NCBI GenBank assembly: GCA_024752435.1 | Contig: CP103034.1 | Coordinates: 1,364,001 to 1,428,000 of the forward strand | Direction of reading: 5' to 3' | Length of the DNA: 64,000 bases | From: Allantophomopsis cytisporea | Taxonomy: Eukaryota > Ascomycota > Leotiomycetes > Phacidiales > Phacidiaceae | In this document: one piece after another, positions 34,111-43,281 of the stretch | Layout of the letters: every line of letters begins with the position of its first letter | How positions within the stretch are numbered: the first letter of the stretch is position 1 | The notes under the pieces: model-generated | The model's database searches: none | The model's input: only the letters and a program-made list of their open reading frames with translations | Told to the model about the DNA's origin: nothing | Made by a program: the position numbers and the translations under genes

Positions 34111-34833
34111 TCAGCTCTCTACCGATTCCTCACTTGTGTTTCCATCCTCAGGGATACAGAATTCCTCTTCCGTTTGACAGTCCCTACAAAGCCAATCGCC
34201 CTCTGGGATGGCAGGGATATCATAGCATACCTGGTGATAGCCCCTATCACATCCGTCACAAAGCAATATCTCGTTCAGCTCCACTGAATCACCGCCAGAG
34301 CATACAACGCAAAAGACGTCATCATCTTCGACCAATTTCTGGTTGTTATTCTCCACGTAGACAACGCCCTCTCTACCTCCATCCCATTCTTCCCGCTCCT
34401 CATTGATCGGATTTGTTGTCCTTTTCAACTTGACTGACAATCTCCTCCTTCCAACCTCCGCCCCTTGACGTTCATAGCAGGTGCAGATAGCACACCTATT
34501 ACATTTATGATGCCCACAGTTTGTTGTACTGCATACCTCGCTCTGTATTTTGTCGTCAACGCGCCAGAGCGTTGTCCGCCAGCATATGCAACAGAATTGG
34601 TACTCGTGTTTTTGGCGAGGTTGGTCGATAGTGCTTGGGTGTGTTGATGTTGTAAGCTCATTGGTGAGTTGGGTAGATGGGGAGGGGGATGCACAGAAGG
34701 TGGTGGATGGTGCTGGTGTATATGTTGTTATGTCGGATGGAGTTTGTGTTTCTGTTGGTATAGTGAGATCGACAACAACGATATCATCGCTATCAACATC
34801 CATAGCGTCCGGAGTTGCTGCGGTTAAGGACAT
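34111..34833 (-). CDS. PHD-finger protein
   Basis: A single exon of 240 residues. The C-terminal part is a PHD finger (about residues 175-222: FCVVC, LLCDGCDRGYHQVCYDIP, GDWLCRDC), a fold that commonly reads histone H3 tails. Upstream, a second Cys/His cluster (QFCCICWRTTLW, then CSTTNCGHHKCNRCAIC) probably binds zinc as well. The N-terminal 80 residues are Thr/Ser-rich, with an acidic stretch VDSDDIVVVDLT that resembles a SUMO-interacting motif. It is small for a chromatin regulator and may be a subunit of a larger complex. No orthologue name comes to mind. Confidence 0.85.
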   Translation of the reverse strand: MSLTAATPDAMDVDSDDIVVVDLTIPTETQTPSDITTYTPAPSTTFCASPSPSTQLTNELTTSTHPSTIDQPRQKHEYQFCCICWRTTLWRVDDKIQSEVCSTTNCGHHKCNRCAICTCYERQGAEVGRRRLSVKLKRTTNPINEEREEWDGGREGVVYVENNNQKLVEDDDVFCVVCSGGDSVELNEILLCDGCDRGYHQVCYDIPAIPEGDWLCRDCQTEEEFCIPEDGNTSEESVES

Positions 34834-36779
34834 CTTGATGTGGGATGTAAGATGTGGTTGTGGTAGAACTTGATTGTAGGCAGGATGTAAAGAAAACTTC
34901 TCTTAATTGTGACTTTGATGTTGGTACCACAATCGTTGTTATAACAAGGGAATGTGAGAAGTCCGACTGAAGTGAAAAGTTATTGTCCTAAACTTGCATA
35001 ATGAAGCCTAGACCCAACATTCCGGCTTTAACAAGCAATTTACTCTGAACATTCTTATGCAGCAAATGACAAGTGCTCTTGTTGCTTAAGAACCTATCAC
35101 CTAACTTGCCATTTTGAAAGTTGTAGAAAACGTCGGCTTGCGGGTCCTACATTACCTATTTACGCCACCCTCTTGAGCTCCGTATAAATTTAAATAAGTC
35201 AGGGAACTCTATGAAACATAATAAATAACCAGTTAAACAGATTTCACAGGAGCTACCATAAAACTATCGTTGACCACCTAACATTCTAAAGACATTCAAC
35301 GCCCTCAGAGGCAACCAATGTGAAGTATACACTGGCAGTTGATCGATAGCCCAGAAGAACCTGGAACTCTTAAAATTTTAGGCTATTCTTTGAAAATTGC
35401 TAGTTGCTGCTTCCTTTGGCATTTTACTACTTTTCTTTCCGGGTTTGTCTTTGGTTATATTTTGGCACAAAGTATACGTTTCATTCCACATTTGAGTTGT
35501 GCTAAAAATATATGTAATCTGACGAAAATAGAATGTGCTTGACATTCACTTTATAAAAGCAAAGCAGAATTAAGGACTGATTAAAACTGTTCTAGCTGTG
35601 TTTTACAGCTCAGAATGTTCTGATTTAATTCGTAGTTTAAGCAAAGACAATCCAAGTGGGAGCCTTAGCTATAAAAGCACTTATATTCTGTAAGTAAGAT
35701 TCCCTTCTACGTTGTCTGTAGAGGCCAGTCAGAATTGAAATTGATCACTGTCGACTCAAACTATAAATTTGCGACCTGTAGCATACGTTCTAGATATATT
35801 CATCGTCGTACTCACTCTCGTCACATCTTTCAAATTATCATTGTTTCGATAGTGCTTAACGTTTAAAGAAATACTGCTACTCTAATGAGTGTACTTTGAT
35901 TCAACAGAATACAGTGTCATTCACCAAAACTTTCAGCTTGGGAGATCAAAACCAGGTTAAGAAAGAGAGGCCTCTATATACTCTTAGCTAGCTGTCTTCT
36001 ATAAGTTTCCTTGGATTATTTCACCCAGTTCTTAGTACAGCGAGCAAGTATGTACATGACGAGTAGAAAAACATACTCCCATCATGCACAGCATGCGGTT
36101 CAGTAGAATATAAACTAAGTTACTACACGACTAACTCTCTTCATTCAGGTCTCTACGTCTGTACGTAATCAGGTTACTACACCTGTTCTTAACATCTTTA
36201 CGTAATCAGGTTACTACACCTGTTCTTAACATCTTTGAATTCAGGATATAAAGCTAATCCTTGGTCAAACGTTCTTACGTAGATAGACTCAAGAAACAAG
36301 GCTCCCCCTTTCCTACTCAAGAGCCTGAATATCCTACGTCTATAACACTACACAGCATTAGTGTTCAGCGTCGTTCCCTAGTTATGATGAGGTTTAGAAT
36401 GTTGTTAAGGAAATGGATGATGATGAAGAACAGAATGACAAGCAAGCTACCATCTGCATTTGATGCACATCGCTGCGATGTGTACTTCAGCATAGCTCAT
36501 GTAGTACAAACAACAAAATAACATGAGTTATACGACTGTTGAAGTGAAGGCTTTCTTATATGCATTCAAGTATGTGCGTTAAGAGATATCTCTTGCATGT
36601 ACCCCCAAAATTGGGCAATGTCCAAACATGCGAAGCGCAGAGAACCACTCCCAAATCATGAATTCAAAACAGGACCCAGAAGTTGCAATAGCCAGATTTG
36701 AGAGGGTATATCTATCTACTATCATACAATGCAGCTATGTAATAATGTACAGAGAAGAGGTATATCCACCGAAAGCCCC
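34834..36779. other. AT-rich gene-poor segment
   Basis: Nearly 2 kb without a convincing gene. It contains a tandem 37-bp duplication (separate entry). The small frame at 35339-35542 encodes a hydrophobic 67-residue peptide of unknown status, and one at 36261-36521 has no recognisable motif. Decayed transposon sequence is possible, but I cannot show it. Confidence 0.45.
36162..36235. repeat. exact 2 x 37-bp tandem duplication
   Basis: The unit beginning TACGTAATCAGGTTACTACA at 36162 is repeated without a mismatch at 36199. The lack of divergence implies a recent event. Confidence 0.95.
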
Positions 36780-38645
36780 TTAAATAAGCGCCTGCCCCTT
36801 AAACATGCCATGCTTGACCTCAGCAACAACATCCCTCCTATCATTCTTCCCAACAAGCACAATTCCCCTTCCTCTCCTACCCATACGTCCCGTTCTGCCC
36901 AACCGATGAATGAAATCAATGGTGCTATGCGGCACATCATACAAAATAACATGTCTGACAGCCAACGTATCAATACCACGACTGCCCAAATCCGTTGTGA
37001 CCAAAATCTTCGTATTCGGTAACTTCCTCTTCGGATCCGGCGCAGTTCTACCAAACGGCACAAAATTTGGCACGTTATCGCTCAAACCGCCAGGATGATC
37101 GCCCTTCGCCATCGTCAATGGCGCAGCATCTGTGAAGGCGCTTAAGATCTCGCTCTGGCGGCCCTCTGGCGTATCTCTACTCAGCGCAACGGCGTCCACG
37201 CCCTTAGTGACCAGGTAATCCGCAACTTCCTGCGCTTTCTCGCGCTCGTTGACGAAAACTAGCATGCGCTTGACATCAATCTGTCCCTGAACAGGTCCGT
37301 CGTGCTCGGCGGCTGCCTTTCCAATACTCCAAATCGTGTCTGCGCAGGCGAGGTTCTTGTTGCCTCTATATGGCTCCTTCTCGACATCAACGACACCGAG
37401 CTGTACGCGGCGGGGAATGGCGTGTAAGTTGGGCGTCACAAGACGACGAATTTCCGGGAAGCGCTTGCGGAGGTAGGTGTCAAGACTGCGGGGAATGGTG
37501 GCAGAGCAGAGGATCAGTTGTTGAAGAGATGGCGTTGCACGGTCGATGATGGCGGAGGTAAGGGGGGAGAAACCGCGATCGAGGAGTGAATCGGCTTCAT
37601 CTACTACGAGGTGCGAGACACGCGAGAGGATGTTGGGATCGGAATCGGCGATACTGGAGAGTAGGTGCGGCGTGGAGACGAGGATATCGATTCCACCTGG
37701 AGAGAAGAGGCGGTTGCGGATCACTTTTCCAGAGAAGGCAGAGCTGATCAGAGCAGAGCGGAATTTGACGGTGTGCGAGAGGGATTTGAGGAGTGTGCCG
37801 ACTTGGGTTACTAATTCGGATGTTGGGAGGAGAATGATGGCACGTGGTCGGCCGGTTGTTGGATGGGGTGCGTCGACTGGAGGCGAGACGAGTGATAGTG
37901 AGTTGTGCTTCAATTGTCGCTCTTGCTCTGCCTTTTCCTCAGCTTCGATCTCAGCTTCTTTGACCTCGGCTCTCTTGACTGCATCAATGACCGGAAGAAG
38001 ATATGCCAATGTCTTGCCGGATCCTGTCTCTGCTGCCAACAAAAAGTCCTCTCGCTCCTTGACCTTTGTCCCGCGGGATTTTCTCTTTGAACCTTCCTCC
38101 GCACCAAGTAATGCTGGAATTGCAATCCTTTGCACTGGTGTTGGCTTGATTTGTTCAAGACCTTTAAGCGCCTGTGCTGGAATAGCCTCTTGAACGATGG
38201 GCAATAAGGGAAACACGTCGAAGGTATCCAATTCGCTGATTCGTGATTTGATGGAAACTCGTTGATTGTATGACACGGGTGCCAGAGCTCTCTGCATCTT
38301 CAAAGCTCTGAATGTCTCCTCCTTCTTGTCGACTTGTTTGCCGGTCGGTGGACCACCAGTTCTTCGTATTTGCATAGCAGATCTCCTCTCCGGTACACCT
38401 CTGATTTTTGCCTCCCTCAAATTCATTCCTCCAAAAGGTCCATCTTGCTTTCTTCGTGAAGGTCGACCTTCTTTAGAGCCCGACTGTCCAACTCTATCGG
38501 ATAGCTCCATGCGAGAGGGGGTTCGCCTCTGTATTTGCACGTACGTTCGTTGTGCTTGCCATGATGGAGGCTGCATTTGAATTGACTGTGTTACACTCCG
38601 CCTGAACGTGCACATTGGACATATTGAAGTGCCTGATCGTAGCAT
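36780..38645 (-). CDS. MRH4: Mitochondrial DEAD-box RNA helicase Mrh4
   Basis: Mrh4 is a mitochondrial DEAD-box ATPase needed for late assembly of the large mitoribosomal subunit. The frame extends upstream to a TTG, but the first ATG is at 38645. The resulting 621-residue protein starts MLRSGTSICPMCTFRRSVTQ, a plausible basic mitochondrial presequence. Helicase motifs in order: Q-motif region IKPTPVQRIAIPALL, motif I AETGSGKT (about 203), Ia LLPTSELVTQV, II VVDEADSLLD (about 348), III CSATIP, V TDLGSRGID, VI HRLGRTGRMGRRG (about 582). The linker KRKSRGTKVKERED before motif I and the insertion with DAPHPTTGRPRAI are typical of this family. No intron. Confidence 0.93.
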   Translation of the reverse strand: MLRSGTSICPMCTFRRSVTQSIQMQPPSWQAQRTYVQIQRRTPSRMELSDRVGQSGSKEGRPSRRKQDGPFGGMNLREAKIRGVPERRSAMQIRRTGGPPTGKQVDKKEETFRALKMQRALAPVSYNQRVSIKSRISELDTFDVFPLLPIVQEAIPAQALKGLEQIKPTPVQRIAIPALLGAEEGSKRKSRGTKVKEREDFLLAAETGSGKTLAYLLPVIDAVKRAEVKEAEIEAEEKAEQERQLKHNSLSLVSPPVDAPHPTTGRPRAIILLPTSELVTQVGTLLKSLSHTVKFRSALISSAFSGKVIRNRLFSPGGIDILVSTPHLLSSIADSDPNILSRVSHLVVDEADSLLDRGFSPLTSAIIDRATPSLQQLILCSATIPRSLDTYLRKRFPEIRRLVTPNLHAIPRRVQLGVVDVEKEPYRGNKNLACADTIWSIGKAAAEHDGPVQGQIDVKRMLVFVNEREKAQEVADYLVTKGVDAVALSRDTPEGRQSEILSAFTDAAPLTMAKGDHPGGLSDNVPNFVPFGRTAPDPKRKLPNTKILVTTDLGSRGIDTLAVRHVILYDVPHSTIDFIHRLGRTGRMGRRGRGIVLVGKNDRRDVVAEVKHGMFKGQALI

Positions 38646-39450
38646 GTTGGTGAGGCGATGGATGTCGAGGAAGGTGGAGAGTGGCGATGGAGGGAGAAGG
38701 AGAAGATTCTCCAATATAGATTCGTATCTCTAGAGTAATTAATTTGAATATGGAGCTTCAACTATTGTCATTTGAAAGACACGTGAAATAGCTCTCAGCG
38801 CAAGAAATTAATTCTAAGGCAAATATCGATAAGCAAATACTGGGCGGTGAATTATGGCAGAATATATTGTAGAACCGAAAAAGGATTAACGCAGGTACCT
38901 TCCGTGTGGGGGTGTGGGCCTGGGCTGGGAGAGCTTGGGTTGGGCAGAAAACCTGTAGTTATCTTTCTGTATTTTTTGTTTTTGCATTTTTACTTTGCTA
39001 TAATTCACAGTTAGCATAATTTCGATTGTTATATCTATCATATCATGATTGAGGTTCCTTTTTATCAATTTCGTCAGTTGCTAGAGCTGGCTTTTTCAGC
39101 AATTAGGACTTTTGTACACAAGCAGTGGAGAGAGGAGGAAAGCGTAGCGATGGAAGCACTGCATGATGTTGAACGGTTTACAGCAGATCGAGGTTCAAGC
39201 CAATTAACCCTCGAACGTGAGAGTTGGATATATAGCATGTTACAAAGAAAAGTTGATCGTTGTTACAAGTTGTGATGGTACTTAAAATGAATTACTAGAA
39301 TCATCATGACAATAAAAGGTGAACTAGTGGTGTACATCCGGACATGCGGCCACTTGTGGGAACAGGGATGTTGATGATAGCAAGTAAGAAGGATAGGGCA
39401 GTATTTGGCTGACTCAATACGCGGATTCACTTGTGTTTACAGACGGGTAG
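38646..39450. other. intergenic
   Basis: It holds the MRH4 promoter and the 3' region of the next minus-strand gene. A 76-residue frame at 39045-39275 has no recognised domain and was not called. Confidence 0.4.
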
Positions 39451-41028
39451 TCATCTTCGACTCGATATCATTGCTCGCTTTGACACATTGCTGTGAGTTT
39501 CTAGGTTACTCCTTTTCCGAGAAATGTGTTTGCTGTTCTCTCCACTGACACTAGCACCTGGCTTGCCAAATTCAACAAATATGCGAACAACACAAGCACT
39601 TTTCTGAAGGTTGTACTTGGCTCTGTTATCATATCCAGGTTGCAAAGCAAAGGCACGAGCAGCACTGCCCAACTTCACAAAGTCACTCATCAATAGCGAG
39701 CTCATCTCGACGCCACGGTGAAGTTCGTTAGCCCACTTAATCAGCTTAGCCATATCTGAAATGAGCCATCGATTTGTCGGATCCCATAACACGGGGGTAT
39801 TGTCAGAGTCTGTTGGGTCGTAGAAGAATAGCGCAGAACACCAAGGTCTGGTGGCGTCAAATGTTTTAACATTAGACGTACGGACACTGTCACCAAGAAT
39901 CGATAACTTGGTAATCAAGCGTTTATGCTCGTAAACATTTGTGTTGATTGTCATTGCTCCGTTTACCCACTCCACGAATTCCGAATGAAGAGTCCTCGGG
40001 ACTGCCAAGTCTTGTCTGAGTTGCTGACTTAGTTCTCGAGAATTCAAGTTGGCGAGATATTCCTCATCCGAGTCTATCTCAAAGTCTGTTTCAATATGTC
40101 TCGAACCCCCTTCGATATCGGCCAAGTTTACCTCGCTGTCTAACGATTCTTCAATACTAGAAGAGAAAATACCATGCAGCACGGACGTAGGGCTCGGCCC
40201 AATTGGAGTTCCAGTCGGCGTCTCTGCGACCGTTACTTCAGTAATCTTCACAGATGGTGTTTCTTTTCCGAATGTAATTGGTGGTGACCGAGGAGCCTGC
40301 ACTTCCGCCAAAGGCTGAGTAGAATGCTCAATATATGGCGGTGGCGTGGTGTCTTGTCGATCGTGATACATGAACCTGGCCCAGTCCACTAGCATAGCTC
40401 CTTGTTGAATGTACATCCCTATCATGTCTGATTTGTGTGTGTCGTTACGAGTGCCAGTGCTGCTTAAGCGCTTGTGAAGTTCTTTCAGACCCTCCCGCGC
40501 ATAATCGCTTGGCCTGATGTATACATTGAAGCTTGTTATGTTAGACAGAGATTCAAGGCTACGAATCAAGTCGCTAGAGGTAGTGTTAGTGGGCTTGATA
40601 GTTGCAGAAGTCTTTCTCTTCGTAACGACGAATCCTTTCGCAGTCAAATTGAATGGCAAGAGGATTATGTGTTCTAATTTACTTATACCGGCTTCATGAA
40701 GGGCAGAGGCGTCGAGGAAGGTCACGTCATTGAGACTCGATATCCGAAGAGGCGTAGAGGCACTTGCAAAGTCGGCATCAGGCGGAACAACCAACAATAT
40801 CTCCATTTGATGACGCTTGCCGGCAACCTTGATAGACACCATAAGGGAGAAATGTATATGAATATGCCCTTCCATATCATAACCTGCTCTCATGAGAAAT
40901 TTGAGATTCTGCTTGTTATCATGCAAGCAAGAACCTAGCGTGAAAGGTGTGCCCAGTTGATCCCATTTTACCAACACTCTCTCGCAAAGCAGAGTTTGTA
41001 GCTGAAGGTTCTCAATCGGAACTGACAT
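39451..41028 (-). CDS. orphan 525-residue protein, no recognised domain
   Basis: I do not recognise this protein. It is a single long exon of 525 codons from an ATG, with normal codon use, so it is very probably real. The N-terminal 190 residues look globular (ERVLVKWDQLGTPFTLGSC, MEILLVVPPDADF, DVTFLDASALHEAGISKLEHI). Residues about 250-340 are Pro/Ser/Thr- and then Glu/Asp-rich and probably disordered. A second ordered block follows (SEFVEWVNGAMTINTNVYEH, WCSALFFYDPTDSDNTPVLW, CVVRIFVEFGKPG). The tail SKHISRKRSN...SKRAM could be a nuclear localisation signal. It is divergent from the NLR gene 2.25 kb away, which suggests a lineage-specific gene in an accessory block. Confidence 0.75.
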   Translation of the reverse strand: MSVPIENLQLQTLLCERVLVKWDQLGTPFTLGSCLHDNKQNLKFLMRAGYDMEGHIHIHFSLMVSIKVAGKRHQMEILLVVPPDADFASASTPLRISSLNDVTFLDASALHEAGISKLEHIILLPFNLTAKGFVVTKRKTSATIKPTNTTSSDLIRSLESLSNITSFNVYIRPSDYAREGLKELHKRLSSTGTRNDTHKSDMIGMYIQQGAMLVDWARFMYHDRQDTTPPPYIEHSTQPLAEVQAPRSPPITFGKETPSVKITEVTVAETPTGTPIGPSPTSVLHGIFSSSIEESLDSEVNLADIEGGSRHIETDFEIDSDEEYLANLNSRELSQQLRQDLAVPRTLHSEFVEWVNGAMTINTNVYEHKRLITKLSILGDSVRTSNVKTFDATRPWCSALFFYDPTDSDNTPVLWDPTNRWLISDMAKLIKWANELHRGVEMSSLLMSDFVKLGSAARAFALQPGYDNRAKYNLQKSACVVRIFVEFGKPGASVSGENSKHISRKRSNLETHSNVSKRAMISSRR

Positions 41029-43281
41029 GGTTTGCCTCTACGATAACCATCAGCAATGAACATAGCTAAGAATGATTGCACTGGAAATAATGCTATCCCT
41101 CACACTTGACGTGTGATTCCCAACCCACCCAGGCTATAGAGCAGCCTTGACTCTTAGGACAAATTGAGATTGACAGCTGCAGACGTATGACTACTTAACA
41201 GCTACTACATGGACTGTGTCTAAAGTTATTTCAAACAGCTTATGCCGAAGAACGTAACCACCATCACTACGCAGACTGTGTCAGGGTTGTTCTAAACAGC
41301 TGATGCTGAAGAACCTAACCACCACCACTGTACAGACCGTAATAGGGTTGTCCTAAACGACAGATGCTGTAGAACACAACTTTTGGACACTAGACACCTA
41401 GAAACAGTTTTGTTGACATTCATGTATAGAGCCCGTCCGTATTATAATAGACGTTATGCGATGTAGATGATGTTGCGATAAAATGGAGATAGAGAGATGA
41501 CAATGGAAATAGAGAGGAAAGTTACGGAGAGCGACTAAAGTTACCACGTGACACATCGAAGCTTAATGCCACTTTTAAGTAAGCATACGAATAAGCGAAG
41601 TGCTAAGCGGGAACCAACTACGAACACGAAGTTTAATTGTGTACGCAAAAGTGCATCGATAAGGAAAGTTACAGTCAATCCCAGAGACACCTGACCTACC
41701 AAAATCTAATACAAAAGCAGAATTCTGGGGCTTTGAATGAGGAAAGTGGTGTTAATTCAAAGATATATTATGGAATGTGCGAAAGAATTCCTATCTAAGG
41801 GAGATTTATAACATTTTGGCCTGAAATCGCGCGTGCTTCCACCATGGCTATTGAGAGCTCAGTCTATAAAAGAAGCCTCAACTACTTTACCTGATAACAT
41901 ACAAGACAAGCAGTAATATTACACCGTAAGGTGAAAGATTGGAGACATTCCCGAGAAGCTCAAATCGAAGTGGAGATGCTCGACTGACTCGATAAAGTCC
42001 CAAAAAACTAAACAATCTCGGAGAGCTAGGGTGCAAAGAGCAGGCCAAACACAGTCAGAAGGAACAGATATTGTTTTGAAGGCTTAGGAGTGATAATTGA
42101 ATGTCTCTGTAGTATCTGTACGTTCGACAAGTCTGACGAGTAAAGTGAAAGAGAGTTCTAGTGCGGTACGATCCCGAATCATTGCTTTGAGTATCAAGAC
42201 GATCGATCAAAGTCAATTAAATCAATTGGATTACGACTAATTGCTGCTTCTTGATTATGAAGCTTTAATAAAACCTTGGATGTGTCTGAAAATCCTACTG
42301 ATTCCAATATAATGGTCTATGTCTTTGTGTTTGGGTAAACCATCCTAGTTCCGGGATGGCCACTACGTCTTCTTCATGTTTTAAACATGTTTTCGTCCAG
42401 CATAATGAAGTTGATATCTCCTGATCAAATATTTATTCAGGTCTATGGAGCGACTTATTTGAGATAATAGAACCAAGTTGTTTCACCATTGCAGAGCTGA
42501 TTCTGTGAGCAATAGCTATCGAGACTAACATAATCGTATAACTTTCTGTCTCTGAAAAATAACATTGTAGAACATCGCTGGTAGCAGCATAGCAACTAGG
42601 AAACACTATCAACCAGTGTCATCCGCTAGGAAAAGGCATCAGTATTAATCAACTAAATGACTTAAGAGTCGCCTTTTTCGATAAAAAGTCCGACTGTTCG
42701 ACCTAAGTTGATCTGATTATCATACCTAAACTGTCTCGGAGTTCAAAGAGATGGACCCATATCTGATTGTTCGCCTGCGCTTGACAGAACATCAAGCCAT
42801 AGACGAGCCTTCAAATCATGGCAGTAGAAGAATAAGTAACTATCCCAGAGACAGCATTCTTGTGTCTCTCAAAATGGTATCAGTTTTCGTAGAGAGATAT
42901 GCTATAATGTGTGGCTTATCAAGTGCTTGGGTCGGAAGCTGTAGGAGTTGTAGTTTAAATGAGAGTTCTCTAACGATAGTAAGACATATATTTTACACTG
43001 TATGTGCAGTATATTACTCATCACAGGCCTGCCATTAACCAATACATTGAGGCGAAGTCTGAGCCAATTAGAAGTGCAGATAACAGCTTCAGGCGGGACA
43101 GGCAGTGCAAATCTATAGTGAGGCTGAGCAGCCAAAGCCTTAAGCGCTTCGACTTCTCTATCTGGACTTCCCTTTATCGTTTCTCAACATTCAAGATCTA
43201 TTTCATCTCCACTAGCCTTCTTAATACCTGAAAACTTCCTTTTTCTTGAGGGCTCAAAGTTGTAAATCTGTTCCGCACGTC
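41029..43281. other. AT-rich spacer between two divergent accessory genes
   Basis: No gene is supported. It includes the degenerate tandem repeat at 41205-41380. Remaining frames are short and featureless. The spacer should contain both divergent promoters. Confidence 0.45.
41205..41380. repeat. three degenerate tandem units of about 60 bp
   Basis: Units start at 41205, 41267 and 41327. Each contains a version of CAGACTGTGTCAGGGTTGT followed by TAAACAGCTGATGCTGAAGA and AACCTAACCACCACCACT. The units differ by scattered, mostly transition changes, so the array is old or has been mutated. Confidence 0.85.

Noticed and set aside
35339..35542. 67-codon hydrophobic frame
   Set aside because: It could encode a small membrane peptide, but there is no splice partner, no family likeness and the surroundings are AT-rich. 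Not enough to call a gene.
38646..38714. upstream extension of MRH4 to a TTG codon
   Set aside because: No ATG supports the extension, and the ATG at 38645 gives a better mitochondrial presequence.
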